Positions 1 through 11,251 of a DNA stretch of 64,000 nt are shown piece after piece. Every line of letters starts with the position of its first letter. The stretch's first letter is position 1. The DNA is from Cyrtodaria siliqua (Eukaryota > Mollusca > Bivalvia > Adapedonta > Hiatellidae). Where the stretch lies: positions 1 through 64,000 of the forward strand of contig JAWPHD010010980.1 of NCBI GenBank assembly GCA_037043455.1, written 5' to 3'. Below the pieces are notes generated by a model. The model was given only the letters and a program-made list of their open reading frames with translations. It was not told where the DNA came from and did not search any database. A program made the position numbers and the translations under genes.

Positions 1-285
1 CGGACAAACATTCTAAGTATAAAATTACAAGGGGCAATATATGGTTCTTGCACTCTGCAATTCCTTTCATTGCCCTCTATCATTGTGTGAACTCTCATTG
101 TAGTCCCCATCAGTAGTTTTGAGGTTATGCTTCAGACAAAAATTCTAAGTATAAAATTACAAAGGGCAATAACTCAAGTTGAGACACTTGCATTCTGCAC
201 TTTTTTTCATTGCCTCTATCATTGTGTAAAGTTTCATTGTAGTCCCATTCAGTAGTTTTGAAGTTACGCTTCGGACAAAAATTCT
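1..285. repeat. Tandem repeat, ~135-140 bp unit, two units
   Basis: Two successive units each run from a CGGACAAA/AGACAAAA motif through 'attctaagtataaaattacaa', a GGGCAATA block, 'cattgccctctatcattgtg' and 'cagtagttttgaagttatgcttc', and a third begins near 270. Related units recur at 1145-1400. No reading frame is conserved between units, so this is non-coding satellite-like DNA. Confidence 0.8.
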
Positions 286-465
286 AAGGCCAAATAAAAA
301 AATACCTGCATTTCCGGTGGCCCGACCGACTTTTTTTTGTTGTTGTTTTTTTCAATTGTTCTTAACATCTCTTACATCATGGAAGTGAAACATAACACCA
401 TTCTATATTTTATGAGATCCACTGGGCTCTTGTGGTACGGTATATGCAAATTATTACCAAATTAC

Positions 466-883
466 TAGTGTTGGGAATCGGCTGAAAATTCATGATCGAT
501 CATCAGAACATTTAACCGACCGATGATCGATCATTAATCGATTAAACATGGCTGCTATGGAAGACAAATGTAAACCTTTTTCAAACTATAATGAAGAAAA
601 TAATCACATTTCAAGTATGTTCTGGTAATAAAGAACTGAATGAAACTGACCAACATACATTTTTAAAAAATAAGTTGTGATATTACCCACTATAAATATG
701 TGATTACTTGTTGCAAAATTACATCTCATTTTATTTTCTTGTATATTTTAGTACAAGAGAATGATATAAGCCATAACTTTGAACAACCGAGTAAAGTCGA
801 TCATGAAAAATTGTAATAGATTAATCAGATCAAAGGCATAACTGATCAATGATCGATGAAATCGATTAATCGGAACAACACTA
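466..883. mobile_element. Non-autonomous hAT-type element (MITE)
   Basis: The 418 bp segment starts TAGTGTTG and ends CAACACTA, with the inverted similarity continuing inward (GGGAATCGG against CCGATTAATCGG). It is flanked by an exact 8 bp direct repeat, caaattac, at 458-465 and 884-891. An 8 bp TSD and TAGTGTTG-type ends are what hAT transposases produce. The interior is AT-rich with repeated GATCGAT motifs and has no coding potential, so it would depend on a transposase encoded elsewhere. Confidence 0.8.
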
Positions 884-1144
884 CAAATTACTCAGCAAAA
901 GTGGAAAATATTTAGGTAAACCATATGATTTGCCTGGAATGTCATATGACTATAACATTGAGAGTTTAACATTTTACTTTCAGGTAAACAATGCAATGCT
1001 AATTAACTAATTAGTATAATCATGTAAAACAAAGATCTTCTCAGTTTAAAGTGTCCTATTATTTGTAACAGGAATGCATACTTTAACTGGGGCGGTCTTA
1101 TATCGAGGTAAACTGACAACATCACAGAGAAACTTTCAGTTGTA

Positions 1145-1400
1145 TCATCAACTTGTTTTTTTTGGCCAAAGTATAAACTTACAAGGGGCAATATCTCTAA
1201 TTTGAATGAAGACAGAGTTACGATTCTTGCACTATGCACTTCCTCTCATTGCCCTCTATCATTGTGTGAACTTTTATTGTAGTCCCTTCAGTAGTTTTGA
1301 AGTTATGCTCAGGACAAACACTTAGTATAAAGCTACAGGGGGCAATAACTCATTGTAGTCCCATTAGTAGTTTTGAAGTTATGTTCCGGACAAAAAAAAT
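1145..1400. repeat. Further copies of the 1-285 tandem repeat
   Basis: Two diverged units share the GGGCAATA, 'cattgccctctatcattgtg' and 'agtagttttgaagttatg' blocks with the array at the left edge. The second unit is shortened by an internal deletion. Confidence 0.7.
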
Positions 1401-1947
1401 TAAGTATATTAACTGTGTTTTGCAATCACTGTGAATATGTTGGTCAATGGTAGTCCCGGTGATATATTGAGTGACAATCCGGAGTAAAAACATCCTGATT
1501 AATCATCTTTTGGACAATTCTCGAAGTTGTCCACTAGTAATCACTTTTTCGGTTATCGCGGCGATTGCCGTAAAAAGTAAAAAAAATCCACAAAGTAAAC
1601 TATCGCGAAAGTCATGAAAACAATACGGACGAGCAAAGCTCGACAAACGAGCCAGAGCTTCTCGCAAAGCGCGAAGCCTCGAAATTAAACAACACACATT
1701 TATATTATCACTAAGCTTCGCGCAGCGAAGCCACAAATTATTCATATTTACGACATTGTGTCGACGGCGTTCTTCATGCCTGGAGTTTACATCGTCCGGC
1801 TAGTCTTGGCCAGCTAGACCGTATCATGCATATATATGTCTTACTTGCAGATATCGGTCTGGGCAGATTAGGCCAATTAAAGCGCCCACTAGCGATTAGT
1901 CCAATTTATTCGCGCGTTTTTTCACGAGCATAAAGTTGACGTATGCG

Positions 1948-2399
1948 TGACGTCATGTAAATAAGCGTACAACGTCAATTGTTGATGCACCTGTTACCAT
2001 TTTTGACGTCACATGCTGCTTCTCAAAAGTTGAAAGTAAAAAATTATGAAATTAATTTAGAAATAAGTGTTTTGAAAGTCTCGTTGAATCTCTCAACATC
2101 TCGCCAAAATCGCCCAAAACGAGAGGGCGATTTTAAACGTCGTAGTTTCCCCAGACCCTGGTTCTGGATCCGTGTAGCACAGCGTAACGAAGAAATCAGA
2201 AGAGGGCCGGTTGACCGAGGCTAACCGTCCGGCCTGCTTCATATTTTTCAGAACGGTGTATGGTAAGCGGATTCAGACTTCCATCAATAAGCGTATAAAT
2301 GTAAATTTCTTACTTTTTTCTTGTGAGAAGCAGCATGTGACGTCTAGACTTGAGTAGGTGTAACTGGTGCATCAGCGACTGACGTTAAACATGACGTCA
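1948..2399. mobile_element. Foldback / long-TIR MITE-like element
   Basis: The first ~95 bp (TGACGTCATGT...GATGCACC...GTTAC...GACGTCACATGCTGCTTCTCA) are matched in inverted orientation by the last ~95 bp (TGAGAAGCAGCATGTGACGTC...GGTGCATCAG...ACATGACGTCA). About 250 bp of unrelated sequence lies between the arms. No clear TSD was seen and no protein is encoded. Confidence 0.65.
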
Positions 2400-5300
2400 T
2401 GCGATATGTTAAACATGCGAGATTGTAAACATGACGTCAACGGTCATGTGCGTGAACATGTGCTAATTGCTTTGGTCTACAGTGTTTGCCAGTCTGGCAA
2501 TGGGGAAGGGGATGTGGGTATTTTCAGATACACATCAGTGACAGTTTATTTACCTAATTAATGCATTCTAAAATGAAATAAAAAGTCCGGAGGATCATGC
2601 CTCCACGCCACCACCATAGGCCTATGCTGTCATTTGTGCCTAGCTATGTTACTGTAGTCCGGAATAAACTTATGGAATCCTGCTATGGCTTAAATCATAA
2701 AATGATGAGACAGTATACACTCATTTTATTCCGCCCTCCCAGCCCACCAATCACCACACACACAACCCCATCATTTTTGATGACCATCCAAAAAAAATGC
2801 TTGGCAGCTAGTGTATGGAACTTTTAACGTCACAGTGTGAACAATTAACAAGTTGACAGAGAAAAAAAAAGCTATTGTATTCATTTAAATGTGCGACAAG
2901 CAAAGAAACGAGACAAAAACGTTATAAAAATATTCACTTGGCCCCCAGTTTCTGCAACCATGGTAACGTTCCTACGCCTTTGTATTTAGGCATGAATAGT
3001 GGTTCCCTAGGAATGTTTAAGAAGTAGTTAAGAAGTAGTAGCAGTAACCTTATTTATAAAGCGAAAGTTCAGAACTTGAGAAAAATGTTCCGTGATTGTT
3101 CTGAAATCGCGAAAACCCATGACATGCGCATATCGCTAAGTTATGCAACTTATTTGTGTAGTATGCACTTCCATATACGTTTAATTACAGACTATATCAA
3201 TGAAATACACCAAATACCTCATAAAAGCGCATTGATAAACCAGCGCTTTGAGTAAAAGAAATGTAGTTTCGTTACGAAAAGATCTTCGGCAAAATTATCT
3301 AAACTAAATAATAACGTCACGTGGGTATGTCAATCATTATTTTGACACATTAAATTTGCAAATTAAGAAAGTTTTCTGATCTGATTGGTGGAAGGTCCAA
3401 ATGAATTTGGAAACAATTTCTGAAAGGAGCTATGTTTATGGTTGGAAGGTCACGGACATAATTGCCGCGATTTCATTGGCCGATGACGGCCGTGTCAGGA
3501 TAAATTGTGATACGGTGTTGTTTTCAAACGGTGTGAAATTCGCGTGTGGATTAATTAGTTGTTTATTGAAATAATGCCACAAATTAAGCTGCCTGGGGCG
3601 AGATTGTTGATTGTACCGAAAGTTGTTTGATCTTATTAACAATCGCTAGCGGCAAAAAACAGCGGCCAGCTGACCGTTCCAAGTCGGTTAACCTGTCTTC
3701 AACACCCTTTCTGTTGTTTTTTGTCTCCATTGTATTTTCAAGTCCTTGTTTGCAGTATAGTGCGGACCTACGATGCCATTGCGTTCGGACGCTGTGGTTT
3801 CTATAGGTCCCTATATCTCATTTATTCAGTTATCAAAATCAAATTCTGCTACGGCTAGTTTGCCACTTGATTTGTTCTGGAATGGAAATGTCCGTCGGGC
3901 AAGTGGCGGGCAACCAGATTTGCGAAGGTCACTTGCTCGCATCCAAAATCCACTTGCCCGGGGCGTCGGGCAACCGTATTTCCGGAACCCTGCCATGTTT
4001 TGATTATTGCAGCCAATCGCCTTTGTATATTATTGGGCAAATCCAATGTCAATGAGTGCTGTTTTGGTAATGGGTAGTCGTGTTTTACATATTTAACTCA
4101 CAACAGAACACCCTTTTGAGACCATGGTATAACTGCCGATTCTTGTCATTTATAGCACGGCTGATATATACCGGCAGTTATAGCACTGTTCAGGCTCAGA
4201 CTTTCAGGTTTATGAACACTATATCATAAGCAAGAACAAAGGAAAACTATTACAGCTATGGTACAATGTTGTATTTATTGCTGTGAGAACAGACAGTGGA
4301 GCATACTCAGACATATCCTTTATAAGAGGTTCTAAATGTACTTCAACGTTTTTGCGTAGGAATCCTACTGATTAATTTGCATTTTTGGTGATTCTGTCTA
4401 TGCATGTGTTCCAAGTTAGATCAGGGTTCTCAATAGACTTTAAAAGTGAAGAGTCAAATGACCCTTGACTCAAAAATCCCAAGGGTCAAAATTGAAATGA
4501 CAAAAGTCAAATATAAATCAAACAAATCGAAGCGCCGTTTTATAAAACATCCTTTAATGACTTAAATTTTTGTGAATTCTGTAAATATTTTATTGCCAAG
4601 AAAGGTGTGCAAGGATATGCATTTGAACTTAAAAAACTACTATTCCATTTTACAATAATGTGTCATTATGTCAAAGATTCAAAGTTATGAAAGGCTGTTT
4701 AATAAGTTGGGGTCCACATCTGTTAAAATTATGTTATTGGTGATATTATATATTATAAGTTATTGGTGTTATTATAACACTAGCTCTCTTATTTCTGCTT
4801 CTTCGGGGTCAGGAATTGCACCTAGGGTGCATCTATAAACGTCCTTATGTAAAAAAAAAAAAGGCACCCGAAGACGTCAAATAAATGAGACTACCTCAGA
4901 CAGTGCATCCCCAACACACAGGCCGTTTCGTAGAAATGAAAATATACTTCTTTGCGCCATTTGTGTATTGAACATACATAAATTTATCAAGTCCGTTACT
5001 CCACAGCACAAAAAAGATCATATGAAATGTGATCGCAGTGGTTTTTTTTATGTGTTTTGTGAATGCAGCCTGTGCCTGTGCCATTGTGAAAAATAGCGGC
5101 ATTTTTCTAGAAATTGTGAAAATTGTGAAATATTATAAAAAAACTTTTTTCACTTTTAATTTCAGTTTAATATCCCTTGGTTTTAAGTTTTGTTTTTGGT
5201 AAATACAGACTAGTTTTAACACCAGCGTATATTAAGACTAGTATCCTTACTGGTTTGTATTTACACTTAAATTTTTTTTTATACTTTTTGGCATTGTGAA

Positions 5301-5747
5301 TGGGGCCGAATAACGGCCCCAAATTAGGCATAAAAAAAAACACTGGATCGCCAAGGTATTTTGCGCATGGTTAAAGTTTTGTATTATACATATGAGTCTT
5401 CATGCATGCATTTTTCTGCCCATCTTGGGAAAAAGACACTGGACAAATTGGGAAAATTTACGCCGTAAATTTTGCCCAATTGGGAAAAAAATTAATCGCT
5501 TTACGCCTCAAATTGGGAATTTTCATAAGTTAGTTGTACATAAATATGAGGTTGTTTTAATTGCCTGGTTTCAATACATGATACATGATTTAAATATTGT
5601 TATTTTTATAGTATTTCCTTGTAAACATTTGTATATTTGACCTGACTTTGTAAATATTTTTCAATAAAGCATTGAAACTACAACCGTGTTCTTTATTTCT
5701 ATATAACACATAAACATTCAACTACAACTTACCACTTACTGAAACTG
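2400..5747. other. Gene-poor stretch, no supported gene
   Basis: Only short unrelated ORFs with no recognisable motif occur here. A short piece at about 3668-3690 (tgaccgttccaagtcggtt) resembles the core of the SINE-like family found at 26.2, 27.4, 28.9, 39.5 and 59.9 kb. At 5280-5350 lies a palindromic GGGGCCGAATAACGGCCCC followed by a poly-A and CACTG, which looks like the end of a hAT-type element whose other end I could not find. Confidence 0.5.
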
Positions 5748-6090
5748 TAATGACCTTATTTTGGTACGCGACAAACCGCTCTACCAAGATGTATTCACAT
5801 ACCAAGTTTGGTGTCTCTAAGTGTTATAGTATTGAAAATACGGTTTGGACAAGCATTTTCTATGACAGAGGTCACAGGTCAAGGTCACAATGACCTTATT
5901 TTGGTATGCGACACACCGCTATCCCAAGATGTATCCAAATACCAAGTTAGGTATCTCTAAGTGTTATAGTATTGAAAATACGGTCCGGAGAAGCATTTTC
6001 TATGACAGAGTGTGACCTTATTTTGGTACGCGACACACCATTATCCCAAGATGTATCCATATACCAAGTTTGGTATCTCAAAGTCTTATA
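5748..6090. repeat. Tandem repeat, ~140 bp unit, left block
   Basis: Units begin TGACCTTATTTTGGTA at 5751, 5891 and 6013 (the last spacing is shortened by 18 bp). Each runs through 'ccaagatgtat', 'taccaagtt', 'ctaagtgttatagtattgaaaa' and 'caagcattttctatgacag'. The third unit is cut at 6090 by the TIR element and continues after 7131. The unit boundary contains several AGGTCA/TGACCT half-sites. Confidence 0.85.
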
Positions 6091-7131
6091 CAGGGCTTCC
6101 GTTAATGGGCGTACGGCCGTAAATTACGTCCAAAAATCGTAGTTGTACGGCGAAAATTAACATCAAAGGCGTACAGTGTACTTCCAAAAACTTCAAAGTA
6201 CGCCGCGATCGTTTACTACGGACGTCCCATAATCTGTAAATTACCGATTATAGCCCCACCCATATAATCTAATTTCATTTGAGACTGCCGACGAAACAAG
6301 TTGTAAAGCAATTTAAACTCAGTGGAGCCTGTAATTGACAGGTAAATCCGGTTTTGTCCAGTTTTTATCAAGGGTCACACGCATGACTGGTGAGAGGAGA
6401 GCGTGTTAATTAGATAATTGGCCTAGCCGCGCATTTCACAAAATGAACGCCAAATTGCTTAATTTATATTTATTAACCACAATGTTGAAACTCCTTACAC
6501 AAACAGATTATACTTTTAAGGCTATTTCTTTTATATCTTTGTGTCATTTTTCTATGTATTTATCAAAGTTACAAATAGAAACGAAGTACGACAAACAATA
6601 TTTAATAATCTCTAACCTAGGGGAGAGAACTCTTCGCAAATGGAGACTAAACACGGAAGTGAAATTATCACTGGCAAAAACAATCGATTGCTTTGATAAT
6701 AAATTAAAGAATCTGTTACATTTATTCCTACACTTGACAGTGTTACATACCTTTCATTAATGTATGCCAATTTAAAAGCTTTCCTGGACTGATAAATTGA
6801 AAACTGTTTGCAAAATGTAATTTACTGTATAAAACGTGTGGGTGGGGTATGGCACGCAAAGGGAAATTAAGTATTTTTAGTTTGAAACCGTTTATATAAT
6901 GAGGTCATCAAATATTTTCTTTTATAAACATATAGATGATTATAATTATCCTTTTTTTCTTTTTAACAATTTAGATGTGTTGTTTCCCTCACTACCATGT
7001 GGAATCACTGACTCAAAGACTATGAATGCCATGCCCAAACACTGGAACTTCCTAAATTTTCCCCATGAACTTCCAAATTTGATACACAGGAAGTTCGAAC
7101 TTCCTAGATTTGAACCTTAGTGGAAGCCCTG
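6091..7131. mobile_element. Non-autonomous DNA transposon with TIRs and TSD
   Basis: This 1,041 bp insertion begins CAGGGCTTCCGTTAA and ends TTAGTGGAAGCCCTG, giving an exact 10 bp terminal inverted repeat (CAGGGCTTCC). It is flanked by the direct repeat TCTTATA (6084-6090 and 7132-7138). It interrupts a tandem array whose sequence resumes on the other side, so the insertion is certain. CAGGG-type ends fit the hAT superfamily, although I can match only 7 of the expected 8 TSD bases. A 105-codon ORF at 6443-6760 has no recognisable domain, and no transposase is visible. Confidence 0.85.
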
Positions 7132-7430
7132 TCTTATAGTATTGAAAACATGGCCCGGACAAGCATTTTCGGAACATTTTCTATGACAGAGTCACAGGTC
7201 AAGGTCACTGTGACCTTATTTTGGTATGCGACAAACCGCTATCCCAAGATGTATTCAAATATCAAGTCTGGTATCTCTAGGTGTTATAGTATTGAAAATA
7301 AGGTCCGGACAAGCATTTTCTATGACAGAGGTCACAGTGACTTTTTTTTGGTACGCGACACACCGCTAACCTAAGATGTATCCACATACCAAGTTTGGTA
7401 TCTCAGTCTTATAGTATTGAAAATGTGGCC
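7132..7430. repeat. Tandem repeat, ~140 bp unit, right block
   Basis: This continues the 5748-6090 array after the inserted TIR element. Units are recognised by TGACCTTATTTTGGTA (7211) and a degenerate copy near 7335, ending 'tagtattgaaaatgtggcc'. Confidence 0.8.
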
Positions 7431-7572
7431 ACCGGGACCGGTGGGGGACTAATAATTACCGATTGAATTTTATGTTCAGTAGCCGCGAAGCCGGTAATAG
7501 GAACCACCAGTACAGCTCACGCGAAACCCACACTTTACTCGATTCGCCGAGTTTGGTTGTATCGAGTGTCTA

Positions 7573-7627
7573 CAAAACCTTATGGTAGACATTTTAAAAA
7601 TGTCAAAATGTCTACAATAAGGTTTTG
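7573..7627. repeat. Near-perfect hairpin
   Basis: Two 23 bp arms (CAAAACCTTATGGTAGACATTTT-type; split here as CAAAACCTTA and its continuation) pair with a single mismatch around a 9-nt loop at 7596-7604. It may be a small foldback element or the centre of a larger one; no TSD was identified. Confidence 0.7.
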
Positions 7628-7821
7628 CTGTTCATCAGTGAGTGTGTCAGCACTCTCTCGTGTGATCCTCATTAGGGATGACGTTGTTTGGCTCAGCCTG
7701 TTCCGATAAACTAAAAATCACAAGCCTAGGCCAAAAGTCAGTAACGGCAATATAATATTAAACAAAAAGGTCAATACAAATTATTTAATAAAATAACACT
7801 CTAATTAAAACAGTTTAAAAT

Positions 7822-8196
7822 TTATTTTAAAAAAATCTGGGTCGAGTTTGGTCCTAGAGAAGCAATACTTTTACTTGGACCTGCTTGCTTCGCAGAATTA
7901 AGGAAAGTTGCCTTCTGTTGTGGTTCGCCTTTTTCATGTAAAACAATCGATTCCAATTTAAAATTATTACTTCCCTGAACAAACGACGATTTCTTGTCTG
8001 TTTCGTCGATGGCGAACTCGACGCAGTATGAACAAAACATTTTGCTGTCGCGAAATGCCCTTTCTTCTATGCGTGTACATTTTTCTCGGTCGTATTCTTT
8101 TGATTTTTCGTTTTTCTCTCGTTGAGTTTCTACTTTTTTCAAGAGGTTGAGTTGCATTTTGTAAAGAACGTTACATTTTGTACTCATGGTCATCAA
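7822..8196 (-). pseudogene. Zinc-finger fragment of hAT-derived (ZNF862/KIAA1586-like) protein
   Basis: The 124-codon minus-strand ORF has a charged, coiled-coil-like N-terminus rich in Lys, Glu and Arg up to about residue 45. A finger-like block follows: MFCSYC near residue 53, then FVQGSNNFKLESI and a terminal HEKGEPQ. This CxxC...FxxG...NF...HE layout is the TTF/BED-type finger placed ahead of hAT transposase domains in ZNF862- and KIAA1586-like proteins, where the finger binds DNA. No RNase-H-like hAT catalytic core was found nearby, so it is at best an exon or a remnant. The family call rests on motif memory and is moderate. Confidence 0.45.
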
Positions 8197-9155
8197 AACG
8201 TTTGCAAGAATTTGCTTAAATTAAAAAGAAAAACCCCGGCCTTGTCTTGAATATCATGCAGCGTTTTTTTTCACCATTTTGGGAATGGGTCCGTGGCCGG
8301 TCAAATTGGGAAAAAACACGCGATCTTTCTCAAAATTGGGAAAAAACGGGAAAAATGTTGTTCTTGTATTTTGTGAAATATTACATATTTATTGATGATT
8401 TACATAATAAAATATTTTCACAACTGTAATGTTTCAAGTTTTTATTGTACTTCACTGTGTTGTTACAGAATAATTTCCCCGTTTTTGTTGTCCCTGAAAA
8501 TTTTAACAATGCTGTTACGTTCACTGTCATTTAGGGTTGCACCAGATTCTCTGCATATTCTCATGACCGAGGAAAGAGTTTCCTGGCCCAGACGATTTCT
8601 GTTATTCGTCCTTTATTTAGTATTAACCCATCGCTCACTGAGGCGCTTGTTACATAGTAGAATATACTAGCGGTAAAGCGTTTCTGCAACGCATAACAAC
8701 ATGGCGTCGTCCTCGGGTGACGAGGCTGTGTTTTGTGTTTCAATTTACACAAAAAAGCAGAAGAAACGTACAACCCTGGTAAAAAACTTTATTAAGAAGA
8801 TTAATCTAAAACAGAACTGGGAAGATCTATTACATCTGTGTATTGAGAATATCCCAGGAGAAAAATTGACGGAAAAACAACTTCGATTTGGGAATTTTTT
8901 AGTTGGAAATTGGGAAAAATTGTCAATTTTTTCAATTGGGAATGGGGCCGTTTATCGGCAATTGTCAATACGCAGATCCCTATAGGCATACACATGCGCA
9001 ATTAAATAGTCTATGTTATGATAGACTGTAAACACCCGGTTTGTAAAAAATATCGGAAGCGGATCAGGTTTTTTTCATTGCCTATATCGTGCTCGAAATT
9101 GGGAATTGTTTTCTTGAAATTGGGAAAAAAAATCAAATTGGGAAAAATGGTATCC

Positions 9156-11185
9156 GGTCAAATCGTACTTAAGTCAAATCGTACTTAAGTCAAATCACTC
9201 TCATTTTGGTCAAATCGTACTCATTGACATTTTGAAATAAGTCAAATCGTACTCAGTAATTTATTTCATTAGAAATAATATAATTTCAGTTATTATTGAT
9301 TATTTTTTATATAATGTTATAATAAAAGATGTTTTAAGTATGTTTTAAATTAATGAAAAGACAGTTGTTGTTTTTAAAAATGAGTACGATTTGACCTGAG
9401 TAAGATTTGACCAGGAAGATTTCACCACAAATACAAATTAAATTGTTGTGATTAATATGAACGTCTTATTTTGTTCTCATTTATTATTATGCATCCTTTT
9501 ATTTAATTTCATGTTGTATTTTTCTTACTATCTGTATATTTTTTGTTTGTTTTGTATAATCTTCATTAAATTGGATCAATAAAGATACATTATATACATT
9601 CCAATTTTGTTTGCAAGCTATATAGTGGATTGGCAACAAATAGACAAGCAAAGGCAACTCTAAGACAAAACGGTTTTCAATATGTTTATTTGTCACGACT
9701 TCATTCATAATCTAGCGAAAAATGATGACATTTTGATATTTTGGTTACTTCATTGGTTAAGATAGGAAGTTTCTGTTTATTAATATGTCTGTGCGTGTTC
9801 ATACAAATAAAAGAATGAAAGAAACAAAAACGGAGTTTGACGGAAACGTTGACTATGTTGACTTGATTTTTAAGAGAAAAGCGAAAAATGATGACATATT
9901 TGTATACAATTTCTTATTTTGAAAATAAACATAAAATATTTTTAATATTAAAAACATTTGGGCTGTTTAAACGTTAATATCATTTAATATCGTATTTTCT
10001 ATATTAGAACAATTTATTGAAACAAACTGCACTTATTAGAACTACTTACATAAAAAACAACATAATTTCAATTTAGATATATCTCGATAAGTAGGCTATT
10101 TTTGTTGAAATATGTAAACTTTATAGGGGGTCAATATACGCTTCCGTAAAGACGGCATTGCAATAGAAATAATAAATATATGTTAACCTGTACCACAGAT
10201 GCGATGCTGCCATCGGTCACACGCAACAGCATGCTGACGTTTGGTGACTACAGTTGCACACGAAATACACAAATCCATATTCCAAACATGCACAACACAC
10301 ACGGAAGTAAAAAAAAACAGTCCAAAGTGCCAACACAATTTAGAATCAAATTAAATTCACTATTATAAAATGTATTACACCATATAGACTGAATTGAATG
10401 ACTTACAATACAGATACTTTTATACTAATGAATTACATTTGAGTGAAACATCTTATATAGATCACTAAAATATTAATTATATTAATTATATCATAGCATG
10501 TCTTTGAACATTTAATTAGTCTTTTGATATTTCGGTATTTTTCTTTATATTTGTTTAATATGGTAGCGCCTGTGTAAATGCTTGCAAAACAAATGTACTA
10601 TTAAACAAAAGCATTTCTCCTCTTCTATATTGTATAGATGTGGATGCGCCCATATATATCAGTTTGTCTATATAATTACCTTCATTATCCATTCGGCCAG
10701 TAATCCATTAATCTGATAATACGTGGTTGTGATAAATATGTCCTTTGACAGAATATTTTTTTAATGTGCCGATAGCATGCATCATCTAATTATTAACAAA
10801 CAAATTACAAACAAAATACAATTTTATTAAACATTCAATTGACAATTTTCAAAATTCCATTAGCCATAGGGATACAATATAACAATAAACAATAAAATAT
10901 TCCAGACATAAACAACTTAGTTTTTGCACTAACATTTACTAATTAATCAACAATGAAGAATTGTTTCAATATAATTTGTTTCTACGTACTCCATAATATA
11001 TATATAAACAAGTCCGTTTTTGATAAAAGTCAAATCGTACTCATTATTTTGGTCAAATCGTACTCATAAATAGCATGAGAGTGATTTGACCTGCCATGAG
11101 TACGATTTGACCGAAAAGTGAGAGTGAATTGACCAAAAAAGTACGATTTGACTTGAGTACGATTTGACTTAAGTACGATTTGACC
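9156..11185. mobile_element. Foldback element with clustered GTCAAATCGTACT repeats at both ends
   Basis: The left end has five copies of GTCAAATCGTACT(T/C)A-like units between 9156 and 9262. The right end has about eight in inverted orientation between 11029 and 11185 (AGTACGATTTGAC), and a further inverted pair lies at 9380-9415. The outermost 35-40 bp of the two ends are almost perfect inverted repeats. The ~1.6 kb interior is AT-rich with no coding sequence. Flanks share GGTAT, a possible degenerate TSD. Terminal arrays of short direct repeats are typical of foldback-type elements. Confidence 0.65.
9722..9960. repeat. Dispersed repeat, copy 1
   Basis: Shares 'attttggttacttcattgg', 'gagtttgacggaaac' and 'acaatttcttattttgaaa' blocks with 12670-12970, but in a different order. 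This is what two windows cut from one tandem array would show. No coding. Confidence 0.55.
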
Positions 11186-11251
11186 AGGTATATTTTTTCA
11201 ATTAGGACGGGTCGGTTTATCGGTACCGCTTATATAAGGAAAAAATCGCTG

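Larger units (their letters stand above)
8259..11251. mobile_element. Candidate hAT-like element enclosing the 9156-11185 foldback
   Basis: The left end reads CAGCGTTTTTTTTCACC and the right end GGAAAAAATCGCTG, whose complement starts CAGCGATTTTTTCC. Inside both ends lie AATTGGGAAAAA-type motifs and a GGGGCCGTTTATCGG / GTCGGTTTATCGG pair. That arrangement suggests a TIR element into which the GTCAAATCG foldback later inserted. The 8 bp beside each end (atatcatg and acattgaa) do not match, so this boundary call is weak. Confidence 0.3.

Noticed and set aside
8701..8985. 94-codon ORF starting ATGGCGTCG in a good start context
   Set aside because: No recognisable domain; the second half is made of the local AATTGGGAAAAA repeat composition, and it lies inside a candidate TIR element. 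Could be a transposase first exon, but nothing supports it.
9156..9262. Regularly repeated GTCAAATCGTACT units as a CRISPR-like array
   Set aside because: Spacers are absent or a few bases long, the repeats occur inverted at the other end of a foldback element, and the DNA is animal.
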